Assembly (NCBI GenBank): GCA_002104905.1 | Contig: MCFE01000247.1 | Location: forward strand, 50,986-114,985 | Direction: 5' to 3' | Length of the DNA stretch: 64,000 bases | From: Basidiobolus meristosporus CBS 931.73 | Lineage: Eukaryota; Basidiobolomycota; Basidiobolomycetes; Basidiobolales; Basidiobolaceae | Position numbers and translations under genes: made by a program | Notes under the pieces: model-generated | The model's database searches: none | Told to the model about the DNA's origin: nothing | What the model saw: only the letters and a program-made list of their open reading frames with translations | Shown here: one piece after another, positions 1 to 10,877 of the stretch | Layout: every line of letters begins with the position of its first letter | How positions within the stretch are numbered: position 1 is the stretch's first letter

Positions 1-106
1 GTAAATCCCAACAAGGAATTTGGTCAGTATTCACTAGGATTTGAAGGTAATGATCCAATTGACTAAGTTAGGTGAGACTTAGGTGGAATTACAAACTTTT
101 ACAACA
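1..106 (-). repeat. Partial 3' LTR of Copia copy 1
   Basis: Matches the outer part of the LTR seen complete at 4093-4441 and 43508-43839. Its boundary is the inverted terminal hexamer acaaca at 101-106 (TGTTGT on the minus strand). A purine-rich GAGTGGTAG just outside it is a plausible polypurine tract. The rest lies outside the window. Confidence 0.8.
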
Positions 107-117
107 CTACCACTCAG

Positions 118-1482
118 CTAAATGTTCATACTGACTAGTCCTTGTTTTGACCTAAGATATTCAAACTTCTCTCTAGCTAATGGTTTAGTAAATAAATCTG
201 CAATCATTTCATCTGTAGGACAGTAGCCTAAGATAACTAAGTTATCATCTATAGCTTCACATATGAAATGATGTCTAATATCTATGTGCTTGGTTCTAGC
301 ATGAAAAGTTGGATTTTGACCTAATTGTTTATATCCCTGATTATCTTGAAATAAAGTAATAGGTGTTTTTTGACATAGACCAATATCTGTAAAAAGCTTT
401 CTTAACCACATTGCTTCTTTTGTAGCTTCACAGGCTGCCATATACTCTGCCTCTGTGGTAGAAAGTGCTATGGTTGGTTGCTTTCTGGAATTCCATGAAA
501 TTGCTCCTTGACAGTAAAGAAAGCTGTATCCTGTGGTGGATCATCTGTCTTCTGAATTTCGTCCCCAATCAGCATCAGAGTATCCCACAAGATCCTGTTC
601 TGAATCCTTATAAGTGTATCTTAAGCGGATTTCAGCAGTTCCTCATAGATATCTAAAGATCCACTTAACTGCTGCAATATGGTCAGATCCATAGTTCTGG
701 TTATGCTGGCTGACAACTCCCACAGAATATGAGATATCTGGACATGTTCCAAGCATGATATACATCAGACTGCCAACCATAGATTGATCAGGAAAGTCAG
801 GGCTTTTAGATGGCACCAAGCTCTCTTGATTTGGTTCAGTTTTGACCAAATGAAGGTTTGTATCCATTGGGGTAGCTGCTGGTTTACAGTCTTCCATTTT
901 GTACTTCTTTAGTATATCTTGAATATACTTGGATTGGCTTAGGGTAATAGTCTGGGTACTTCTGTCTATAGAGAACTTAATCCCTAAGTAGTAACTGAGT
1001 TCTCCTAGATTGGACATCTTAAACTCCTTAGATAGCTTGGATTTAGTCTCTTCCAATGTTTATAGGTTATTAGTGGCTATAATAAGATCATCCGCATAAA
1101 GAGCTAATAGAGCTAGATTTGCTCTATCTGGCTTATAGTATATACTATAGTCAGCATTGCTCCTTTTGAAACTCAAAGATTCCAAATAGGAATCTATCTT
1201 GCAATTCCAGGCTCTGGGTGATTGTTTGAGACCATATAGTGACTTTTTAAGCTTGCAGACCAAATGGGGGTTATCTTGGTCAACAAACCCATCAGGCTGG
1301 CTCATATACATGGCCTCATCAAGTTCTCCATTCAAAAATGCAGTTTTTACATCCATTTGATGAATAAAGAACTTATATTTGGCTGCAATAGCTAATATTA
1401 ATCTGATGGAATTAAACTTGGCTACCGGTGCAAAGGTCTCAGTATAGTCAAGTCTTTTTGTTTGAGTGTATCCTTTGGCCAC
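118..1482 (-). pseudogene. Copia pol: reverse transcriptase and RNase H (broken)
   Basis: Two stretches together give a Copia reverse transcriptase. The upstream one carries the conserved MDVKTAFLNGEL and LKKSLYGLKQSPRAW blocks and the catalytic YADD. The downstream one carries EELSYYLGIKF-like and GSLMYI-type motifs. The final piece, 118-441, is the RNase H end with the typical KHIDIRHHF and LFTKPL motifs. Frame changes near 1057 and between 441 and 643 break the reading frame. The YADD site itself is preserved, but the protein is not expressible as one chain. Confidence 0.85.
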
Positions 1483-1998
1483 AAGTCTTGCTTTGTATCT
1501 TTCAATTGTACCATCAGCCTTGTATTTTGTCTTGAAGACCTATCTGCATCCAATTGATTTTTGGTTGATTGGTAATTTGGCTAAGTCCCAAGTTTGATTA
1601 TCCATCAGGCCCTGATATTCCTCAGTCATTGCAGATCTCCAAAACTTCATCTGAGGGCTATTTAGGGCATCTTTTAAAGTCTGGGGCTCATCAATATGGA
1701 CTCAATAGGCATAGGCTAAGTTTGTACCCTCATTGATATAGTAATTTGGGCTATTTCTTGTCCAATTGGATCTCCAGGCATTTGATACTGGAATGATCAC
1801 TTCTGAGATATTCCTGAGCACTGATTCTGGCTTAACCAAGGTTGTAGAGTGCTCTGGAGTGAAAAAATTTTCATTGCTTTGCTCTGATTCAATGCTGACA
1901 ATTGGTGGACTTGAGATCAGATTTTTGTCATCATCTGATGTCATTTTTTGTGAAAATTTAGAGTTTTCATCAGACAACACATCCCTAGACTTGATTAG

Positions 1999-3233
1999 CT
2001 ACTTCTCTGCAGTATTATGGAGTCTATATGCTTTCATCTCATTGCAGTAACCCAAAAATATGCATTTTACACTTTTTGGCTCAAATTTTGACTGATTTCT
2101 GGGCAGTTTCTTGGCATATGCTGTACACCCAAATATTCTTAGATGTTCTGCACTTGATCTGTACCCATACCATGCTTCAAATGGAGTAGAATCACAATGT
2201 ATTCTGTTATGACTCCGATATTTAAGGTATACTGCAGTGGCATCTGATTCTGCCCAAAAATCATAGGACAATTTTTGATCATGGACCATAGATCTTGCTA
2301 TATCAATTATTAACCTGTTAGCACGTTCTGCTACTTCATTTTGCCTTAGGAAGTATGGTACAGTAGTCTCTTGCTTTATCCCATAATTTTGCAGAAGTGG
2401 ATGAAGAGTTTTGAGGTATATTCTTCACCATTGTCAGAGCGCATTATCTTAAATTTTTTCATTAGTTTCTCTCTTGACCATGGCTTTAAATGCCCTGAGC
2501 TTAGACAGAGCTTCTTCCTTTCTCTCCATAAAGTAAACCCACATATATCTTGTATAATCATCAATCAAAGTGATCAAATACTTCATCCTGCCTAAGGATA
2601 AATTTTGCATAGATCCACACAGATCTGAGAGAATTAGATCTAATTTTTCATAGTTTTGACTAACCCAGAGCTCTTGAACAGTTGTCTGGCTTGTTTTCCA
2701 TATATGCAGGCTTCACAGTGCTCCAAATTAGCTGGGGGATCAATTTTTACTCCGGAAATTAGCTAATCTTTGATCATTTTGCGCAAATAATCAAAATTGA
2801 TGTGCCCAAGTCTCCTGTGCCAAAGCATTGGTGTTTCTTCATTCAAGTTACTTACATTGGCTTCCAAATATGATGGAATATATGTTAACTTGTATAGATT
2901 CTGATCTCTGATACCCAAAGCAATATGGGCACCATTTTGATCAGTGATCTTATATCCAGAATTGTCAAAGCTGAAATTGAGTCCTTCTGCTGTGGCCTTG
3001 CTTACATGTAGTAGGTTCTTGGCTATTTCTGGTTCATAGAGTGCTTCTTTAAAGGTCAGTGTATGGCTTCCTTCACTGCTTCTTAGGTTTACTTGGATAG
3101 TTCCTTCTCCCACTGCATCCAGTGTTCTATCATCACCCATGAAAACCTTCTTAATTGAAATTTCTTGATATTGGGTAAAAAGTTCTTTTTGGTGTGTAAA
3201 GTGCTGAGATGCTCCAGAGTCAGTATACGACAT
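1999..3233 (-). pseudogene. Copia protease and integrase region (broken)
   Basis: At the 5' side the frame encodes DSGASQHFT, the aspartic protease signature (D-S/T-G) of Copia elements. It is followed by LWHRRLGHINFDYLRK, the start of the integrase zinc-binding domain with spaced histidines. Downstream pieces at 2376-2564 and 1999-2289 carry the integrase core (RSDNGEEYTS) and the later AYLKYRSHNR/FEAWYG region. Stops and frameshifts separate them, so the region is degenerate. Confidence 0.8.
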
Positions 3234-3299
3234 CTGAGAATCCTTGTCTGTGGTTATACTTAGTGCAGATATGAATAGTCTATCTTCAGTTGTTGCAGC

Positions 3300-4062
3300 A
3301 TTTCCATATTCAGGCTTTTTCTGCTGACAATCTTTCTTTCTGAAGCATCAGTTGGATGTGTGTCCTTTCTTTTTGCAGTAGTTACAAAACAGATTGTTGT
3401 TGCCATTGTAGGGTTATGGGTACCTCATTTGTTAGTTATCATTGCTTATTAGAGCATTTTCTTCCTCCTTCTTATTGGCACTTGATTTTCTTAATTCTTC
3501 ATCCAGGAGCCTTCCATATACTTAATTTCAGGTCAAATCTTCAGTACTGGACTCTAGGGCTGATACAAGGCCCTGAAACTTGCCTGTCTGGCTATTCAGG
3601 ATGGTAAATCTCACATCCTCATCAGTGGTTGGTATGCCCACAGATTCCATGTCATCTACCAGCAGGGTAATTTTGTTAAGAAGATTTTTCATTTCTTCTC
3701 CTGGCAACATCTTTGTAGTAAAGAATTTTTGTCTCAGATACATTCTCTTAGCAGCTGAACATGACTGGTAGGTGTTTTATAATGTCTTACAGGTATTCTT
3801 TGCCATTTTTGCTCTTGATCATTGAATTAGCAATTTGTCCTTATCATTAAGGCAAATGCAGTTAAAGGCACTTTGTTCTTTCTTCTGTTACTTTAAGGCT
3901 TCCTCTCCCACATTTTTAGGAGGACATTCTTCTCCCATGACAATATCCCAAAGGCCTCTTTCTTGTAGCAGCATCTTTGTCTTCACCTTCCACACTTGGT
4001 AGTTAGATCCATCCAACTTTTCAGCAGAGGGAAAAATTCCAGTAATAGCAGTAGTAGACATT
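3300..4062 (-). pseudogene. Copia gag (broken)
   Basis: Starts just inside the primer-binding site. Its first part (KLDGSNYQVWKVKTKMLL) is the common opening of Copia-type Gag polyproteins. A later part (3528-3743) carries the LLNKITLLVDDMES segment. The nucleocapsid zinc knuckle can still be read around 3340-3385 as CNYC-KKKGH, but a stop codon falls before its last cysteine. Relics of the same gag occur at 5395-5955, 55351-55437 and 56411-56670. Confidence 0.75.
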
Positions 4063-4080
4063 GCAGAGAGTGACAGCTTG

Positions 4081-4092
4081 GGGCTCATAACC
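4081..4092 (-). promoter_or_regulatory. Copia primer-binding site, complementary to an initiator tRNA-Met anticodon arm
   Basis: Directly inside the LTR the minus strand reads GGTTATGAGCCC. This is the complement of GGGCTCATAACC, the anticodon arm (CAT) of fungal initiator tRNA-Met. Drosophila copia primes from such an internal half-tRNA site rather than the tRNA 3' end. The same 12 bases recur at 56399-56410 on the plus strand. Confidence 0.7.
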
Positions 4093-4441
4093 TGTTGTCA
4101 GAGTCTTTGGAGATATTGGAAGTGATTGGGAGAACAAGTAGATTATGTGGTTTTTACCTAATGATATGATGAATGTAAAAGTGGTATTTATACTTTTACA
4201 TGGTCTTGGCATAACAAACATGTAGAACAGGTTAAGGAAGATCCCAAGAATATGTGTGCAAAGTTTGGGGCTGTTTGGACAACTTTGAGAATTTTCATGT
4301 TTGGGTACCTGTTATTTTGGTGAAAGTATTTCAAGTAAATCCTGACAAGGAACTTGGTCAGTATTCACTAGGATTTGAAGGTAATGATCTAAGTGACTAA
4401 TTTAGGTGAATACTTAGGTGGAATTATGAATTTTCTCCACA
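4093..4441 (-). repeat. Copia LTR shared by copies 1 and 2
   Basis: About 349 bp, beginning TGTTGT at 4093 on the plus strand and ending near 4441 with a mutated terminus (ctccaca instead of tttacaaca). It lies between gag of copy 1 on the left and pol of copy 2 on the right, so it serves as 5' LTR of one and 3' LTR of the other. The minus strand contains a TATA-like tataaata motif. Confidence 0.8.
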
Positions 4442-5958
4442 ATTTGGGCTATTTCTGGTCCTTTTGGATCTCCAGGTTTGTGCTACTGGAACAATCACTT
4501 CTGGGATATTCCTGAGCACTGGTTCAGGCTGAACCACAGCTGTAGAGTCCTCTGGAATGAAATAATTTTCATTGTTTTGCTCTGATTCAATCCTGACAAT
4601 GGGTGGACTTGAGATCAAATTTTTGTCATCATCTGATGTCATTTTTTGTGAAAATTTTGAATTTCATCAAACAACACATCCCTGGACTTGATCAGGCTCT
4701 TTGCTTTGGCATTGTAGGGTATGTATGCCTTACTATCATTGCAGTAGCCCAAAATATGCATTTGGTACTTTCTAGCTCAAATTTTGACTTATTTCCCGGC
4801 AGTTTCTTGGCATATGCTGCGCACCCATATATTGTTAGATGTTCTGCACTAGATCTGTATCCACACCATGCTTCAAATGGAGTAGAATCACAAAGTATGC
4901 TGTTATAACTCCTATTTCTAAGGTACACAGCTGTGGCAACTGAATCTGCCCAAAAATCATTGGATACTTTTTGATGATGGAGCATATTTCTTGCCATATC
5001 AGTTATTGATCTCTGTGAACATTCTGCTACTCCATTTTTCTGTGGGGAGTATGGTAAAGTGGTCACTTGCTTTATCCCATGCATTTTGCTCCCTGGGCCT
5101 AGACAGAGCTTTTTTTGTCTTTCCATAAAGTAGACCCCCATGTATCTTTTATAATCATCAACAAAAGTGATTAAATACTTCATCCCACCTAAGGATAAAT
5201 TTTGCATAGGTTTGCACAGATCTGGGTGAGTTAGATTCAGTTTTTTCTTGATTTGATCAGCCCAGAGCTCTTGAACAGTTGTCTGCCTAGTTTCCCATAT
5301 ATGCAGGGCTCACAGTGCTCCAAATCAGCTGGGGGATCAATGATTACTCTGGAAACTTGCTGATCTCTTATCATTTGCACAAATAATCAAAGTTAAAAGT
5401 TGGATCTTCAGTTCTAGACTCTAGGGCTTATACAAGGCCCTGAGACTCATCTGTCAGGCCACTCAGGATAGTTACTAACAAATCCTCATCAGTCACTGGT
5501 ATACTCACAGATTCCATCTCATCTACCAGCAGGGTAATTCTGTTAAGTAGATTTATCTTTCTTCTCCTGGCAGCATCTTGGCAGTAAAGAGTTTTTGTCT
5601 AAACTACATTCTCTTGGCTGCTGAACATGATGGATAAGTGCCTTCTAATGCCTTCCAAGCATTTTTTGCTGTTTTTGCTCTTGGGCACTGAATTAGCAAT
5701 TTGTCTTTAACATTAGGGCAAGTGCAGTTGAAGGCACTTTGCTCTTTCTTCTAGTACTTTAAGGCTTCCTCTTCAATGCTTTTAGGAGGACATTCTTGTT
5801 CCATGTCAGTATCTCAAATGCCTCTTTGTTGTAGCAGCATCTTCATCTTCACCTTCCACACTTGGTTGTTAGATCCATCCAACTTATTGGCAGAGGGAAA
5901 AATTCCAGTAATAGTGGTGGTAGCCATTGCAGAGAGTGACAGCTTGGGGCACAAAGCC
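4442..5958 (-). mobile_element. Copia copy 2, internally deleted
   Basis: Minus-strand relic with a Gag segment (about 5395-5955; KLDGSNNQVWKVKMKMLL) followed abruptly near 5390 by the integrase zinc-binding region. Integrase-core pieces at 4692-5207 follow (for example QKNGVAECSQRSITDMARNM). Protease, reverse transcriptase and RNase H are missing. The remaining pol runs straight into the LTR at 4441. The primer-binding site is mutated (GGGCTTTGTGCCCC). It is older than or as decayed as copy 1. Confidence 0.8.
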
Positions 5959-6303
5959 CATTGTAAGTGTCCTTGGAGATATTGGAAGTGATGGGGAGAA
6001 CAAGCTGATAATGTGGTTTTCACTTAATGATATATTGAATGTAAAAGTAGTATTTATACTTTTACATGATCTTGGTGTAGCAAGTGTGTAGAATGAGCTT
6101 AGGAAGGTCCCAAGAGCATGTGTGCAAAGTTTGGGGCTGTTTGGACAACCTTGAGAACTTTTGTGTTCTGGGTACCTGATATTTTGGTGAAAGTATTCCA
6201 AGTCAATCCCAACAAGAAATTTGGTCAGGCCAGAATGCCAATGACAGAATAAGATCTATGTGACTAAATTAACATGAATAATCAGGTGGGACTACATAAC
6301 ATG
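5959..6303 (-). repeat. 5' LTR of Copia copy 2 (diverged)
   Basis: Aligns over most of its length with the LTR at 4093-4441 (shared stretches such as ggagatattggaagtgat and gtgtgcaaagtttggggctgtttgg). Both ends are mutated and about 40 bp near the right end is rearranged. The boundaries are approximate. Confidence 0.7.
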
Positions 6304-7790
6304 GAGGACATTGGACCCTGATACACCTTTTGGGAGTCTCCACAGAGCAGATCTGTGGAGAGATAAAAAGAGTGGTCAAGTTGCAAGTACTACCATATTA
6401 CAATCTCATTAAGAATATTGCCTTTAGGTCCATCCTGGATATGATGAGTTGGCATATGGAAGACAGCCTAGAAGTGTTCAAAGATATGCAGCACAGATCT
6501 GTCCATGGAGACACCTATACCTTTGGCATTAAGAAGCTAAGCAGCCCCAATGTGTGGGTACTGAGTTAGGTAATGCAAGGTTGGGTTGAGCACAGCAAGC
6601 AACAAATCTTTAATAGGTCAACTGTACCAAAGTACACTAGACATCTCCTGGGCACAAGCCAATTTTACACCTTTCAAAACAGAATCTCCACAAATAAGTG
6701 CCAGAGCACACCTACAAGGTGGACTAGAATCCAGCAGGGAGAAGGACTACACTGGCCAAGTACCAAGAACTATTTTGTAGATATTCAAGTGGTATACATG
6801 GCAAAAGTGGTTGCAACTAAGCATATGTTTGAAAGATATATACAAGGTATATGGCACCTTTGAAAGTATCACACTGAAATGCCTTGAGTTCAGGTGATAG
6901 AAGTGTGTCAATTGTGGCAGGTATGAACATATACAAAGGTTAGTAAACAGGAGGCCATAGTTTTGGTTGATTTAAACTATATGGGGAATACCCACGGTAG
7001 TAGTGTGTAAGCAAATTTAATGGTGTGACTCTACAGTGGAATGTATGAATTGTGTAAGGGGAGGTAGAAAATGGAATATCATTTGGTAAGCTGGCTTGGT
7101 AGAATTATACAGGACTAGCTGTAGGTCACTGTACTGCTGTGAAAATGCCAACTGAGGTCTGTATTAAGGCTGTCAAAGCATCATCATGTTTCTGCCATAT
7201 AAGGCAATTGCGTATATTGGCCAGTAAGGTCTGCTCAGATAAGTGTAGGCCACATTTATACCATCTGGATGCCATGCAAGTCCCACTAAAAGACAGTTAA
7301 AACACCATCAAGTTTACTACTTAACTTGGCAGTAAAAACTGCAAAACACTGTCACAATCCCACCATTAGATTGTGGAGAAGGTCAAGAATTCCAAGCTGC
7401 TGGCATTATAACAGCCTCATTGTGGGATTCAGATGGCTTATCTGGATCAGATCCACCTGTGGGACTGAATTAGTATTCATAGAAGGATAGGTTGATGGGA
7501 GCCCCAGAAAGTGTTTCCCTATGTCTGGTTGGGGGCAACATCTCAACAACATGAAAAGAGAATAGTGCTTTCATGAAATCCATGATCCCAATGTAGGTAC
7601 CAGATGAGGTTCCTCAATGGATTCCAAGATATCAGCCTGAGTGAAGCATGTAAACCTTATGTACAATTGATTGGGCAAAACTGACCTTGAGTTTGCCCTG
7701 AGTGAATCAGGTCTTACCACCTGTTCAGGCTTAGCAAACCTGCCAACAGCTAGATTCTCAGGTCTCACTGCCACCGCAAATTAGCACCAG
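6304..7790. other. Non-genic stretch, probably old transposon DNA
   Basis: No convincing gene. Short open stretches occur on the plus strand. Around 6904-6930 one of them reads CVNCGRYEH, which resembles the first part of a retroelement zinc knuckle, but the last cysteine is absent and the frame is broken. Around 6531-6580 there is weak resemblance to 5S rRNA promoter boxes (see findings). Confidence 0.4.
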
Positions 7791-8956
7791 TGGGCCCTTC
7801 ACATGCTAATTCATTGAGTCAGTTTTGGCCATTCACTCCCGAAACGGAACTGTTTACACCTGGGGAGTGGAGGCGATTGAAGGAGAGCCACCCAAAAGTG
7901 GTGATATGGTGCGTTGGAGGGTTTGAGATGAGGTCAAACCCATTCTTTCCTGAATTGAACGGCACCTAACAACCCCGGAAGCCGCCATGAAACCACAAGC
8001 GCAGTCCCCGAGTGGTGTATCCTGAGGACATTCTAAGGAGGCGGGAGATAGGAGTCAGACTGAAACAATCCATGGTGATTGCATCTGCCGGCTGGCATGC
8101 CCCTCTGGAGTCACCACTAGGACGTTCAGGAGTCGCTGGTATTCAGTTCTCCATTAGACCAAGGATGCAGAATGATTGAGACACCTGAATCAACCAGCTA
8201 GGGGGATCCGGAGGATCACCAGTCGGGACCTGAAGGTACTGCCAAGGCCGGACGCTCCCTAATTGATGACCCGAAACCGGGCCGGGCGTTTCGACCTCAG
8301 GGACATTCACTGGGCATCAAGCCTCCGACCCAGGAACCGAGCCAGGCATGAAACAAGGTGGGCTGAGATTTGGAACCTTGCAGGCGGGAAACTGAGGAAT
8401 CAGGTGAGGAGCAACTGAACCCATTCGTTGCCTCCTCAGATCCAGTAACTATGAACCCCACCCTAGGTTGGTAGGCAGGCCAATTCCGGGAGAATCATGG
8501 TTGGTGCGCGGTGGAACCTATAGAACCCTGGGCATAGAAGAATACGTAATCAGGTTCCCGAAGAAGATGGGGGTGTATGTACAACCGTCCAGAGGATATC
8601 CTCGGGTGACCAGCCTCCTCCCATATAGTCAAAACTCGGATGACTTTGGCTGTTTATTTACTGGTGGGAAACAAAACGACCTTGCCGACTCATTCATTAA
8701 AGTGGGGGGGGTGTCCCACTGGCAGGAAAGGCGCCAACCGCAATGGAACGATGCCACGGTGACGATGATAGGGATAGCTTGGGATGAAAATCAGAGGGAA
8801 AGGTCTGTGAGGGGGGGGGGGGTTGGGGAGTTTTTTACTTCACCATCTCGGTTCTACTGCGTAAAAAAGGGGGAGGTAGCTAGATGGCTGGATATGAAAA
8901 GGAGAGGCTGGCGGGGATGGCGGTAGAAACGTGCGTTTTTGACGAGCCCTCCGGGA
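7791..8956. other. Unassigned, more GC-rich stretch with a G12 run
   Basis: Base composition rises compared with the Copia region. An open frame at 8468-8926 (+) has no recognisable domain and includes residues coded by a homopolymer of twelve G (8811-8822), so I do not call it a gene. It lies downstream of the verprolin gene on the opposite strand. Confidence 0.35.
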
Positions 8957-10460
8957 TTAACTTAGAGACTTGAGATTGAGCGGATACTCTGCGACGTACA
9001 AGGTCGGCATTAAACGATTTGCGATGGGGTACGTGAATGCTGGTGGGGACTTACTTGTGCCTGATCCTCCGCTAGGATACACTTTCCGTCCGGAACTGCT
9101 GAACGGCTTGGGGTCCGGGAACTCGGTATGAGAGTGGAAGGTCCAGCGTCCTTCGGAGGTAGGAGGGTGCTTCTTGACTACAAAGGGTGTAAACAAAGGA
9201 TTAAACGATCGAACTTGCGCGGCGATTCCATAGTGAGTTACCTTGGTGGGTAGGTTGGGAGGGTGCCTTTGCAATTCCGATGGCAGGTAACGTGTTCACT
9301 GGCGAAGGTGCCTTAGTAACAGGTGGTGGTGGTGGGGGCCCAAGTGCTTTGGGTGCAGCTGATGGAGGTGGTGGTGGGGGCGGTAGTGTCGTGGGTGATA
9401 CGTGAGCCTTGGGTGCAGTATGTGTAAGTTGAGAAGGACCTCTAGATACAGGAGGTGGTGGTGGTGGGGGTGAGACCGGAGTGCTACGCAATGGATTTGG
9501 TGCTCTGTTTGGGGGAGGGGGTGGAGGAGCAGTACTACGGCTAGGTGGTGGCGGTGGTGGACCTGGTCGACGAGCAGGTGGTGGTGGTGGCTTTCTTCCC
9601 CCAGGAGGGGGTGGTACACTTCTACGTGATGGTGGTGGTGGAGCAGGGCCTCTGGCCGGAGGGGGTGGTGCCGGGCCTCTTCTAGGAGGAGGTGGAGCAG
9701 CACCTCTTGGCGGTGGAGGTGGGGCAGCATTTCTCGGGGGTGGTGGTGGAATGGCACTTCTCTGAGGAGGTGGAGCAACCGATCTGTTGGGTGGTGGGGA
9801 AGCTACGTTTCTTTGAGGCAGTGGCGGATTAAATGTACTAGTTTTGTTAACAGGTGGTGGAGGTGGGGGAATATTATTCACAGGCTTGCTTGGGAGACTC
9901 GAGCCGTTAAAGCGGCCAGCGGGCGGTGGGGGTAAAGCTGAAACAGCGGGTTTTGGAGCTGAAAAGCCATTCCCTTTATAGACATGGGGTGAGTACGGCA
10001 TGGCCTAAAACCAACTGTAGGTGAATGGCTATGAAATAAAGCACATTACCTTCATCTTTACCCGTATCTATTCCTCCGCGAGATTTAAGTTTAGGCATCC
10101 CACCGGCAAATAATCCGCCTAGCCCAGGTGGACCGCCCATCCCAGTCGGGGCACTACTCCCGCCAGCACTTGCCGATCCACCACTGAAACCGGTAGATGC
10201 ACTTGGGCCAGACGTTTTTCCTGTTTTGCGTAGCGAGAAGCAGTGAGTATTTTCCGGTCGAGGCGTTTGAAGGCCAGATGAAGATGGAGTTGTATGTGCA
10301 ACCAGGTACCTGAAAGTTGTGGACCGGATCTGTCGTTGGTAACCGTTTTCTTCAGTCTAGTGCCAGTTTGGATTTGGCTTAGCAAGGCGGAACGATTAGG
10401 TGCCGCTGGCGGGGGACCCCCTGAGGCAGGCGGTGGGGGTGGTGGTGGGGGGCCAGGCAT
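8957..10460 (-). CDS. Verprolin/WIP family actin- and WASP-binding protein
   Basis: Five exons on the minus strand: 10310-10460, 10050-10220, 9242-9958, 9055-9177 and 8957-8988, giving 397 aa. Residues 1-12 start a proline run. Residues 22-45 form a WH2 actin-binding motif (RSALLSQIQTGTRLKKT). Exon 2 carries the family motif GGLFAGGMPKLKSRGG. Exon 3 is a long proline-rich scaffold, expected to bind profilin and SH3 proteins. Exon 4 encodes the WASP-binding C-terminus (GRWTFHSHTEFPDPKPF, then KVYPS), and the last exon ends YPLNLKSLS, as in verprolins. The family brings WASP to sites of Arp2/3-driven actin assembly at endocytic patches. The acceptor at 9959 was chosen because the alternative at about 10000 breaks frame. 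The next gene on the same strand ends 417 bp upstream. Confidence 0.85.
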
Positions 10461-10877
10461 CTTGTTTGAAAAGAAGAAACTACTGTATAAAGGAGAATTT
10501 ACTGTAGAAGAGAATAAGCTACTTTGTGGAAACTGGAAGTTAAAGTTGGTCAAATGACACCCAAACCCGAACTCGTATTTCCGATTCGCAAAACATCGGG
10601 AAAGTCAAATAACCACCGGCAGAAATCATGGAAATCCGGGGAGTCAAACATCGATCATTGATGACGAGTATGGTGGAGCTTAGACAAGATTGATTGGCCA
10701 GTTGGTAAAGCTCTGACCGCGCATATCCCAAGATTTCAAAACGCCATAGTTTGGAAACGCGAGAAGGACGACCCTCATTTATTTTTGGTTCGGTGATCAC
10801 AAAATACAAAATACTCCCTGGATCGATAATTATAACTACATTCTCTATGCTATGTAAGGTGCGGGGCAGGCTGGGAA

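Larger units (their letters stand above)
1..4441 (-). mobile_element. Decayed Ty1/Copia-type LTR retrotransposon (copy 1)
   Basis: A near full-length element read on the minus strand: 5' LTR at 4093-4441, primer-binding site, gag, protease, integrase, reverse transcriptase, RNase H, then a 3' LTR cut by the window edge. The domain order with integrase before reverse transcriptase is the Copia (Pseudoviridae) order. The coding region is broken by several stops and frame changes, so this copy cannot be autonomous. The 5' LTR is shared with a second, internally deleted copy to its right. Confidence 0.9.

Noticed and set aside
8468-8926. 152-codon plus-strand open frame
   Set aside because: No domain, odd composition, and part of it is read through a G12 homopolymer.
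9296-9778. Long His/Leu-rich and Gly-rich open frames on both strands
   Set aside because: They are out-of-frame and antisense readings of the proline-rich exon of the verprolin gene.
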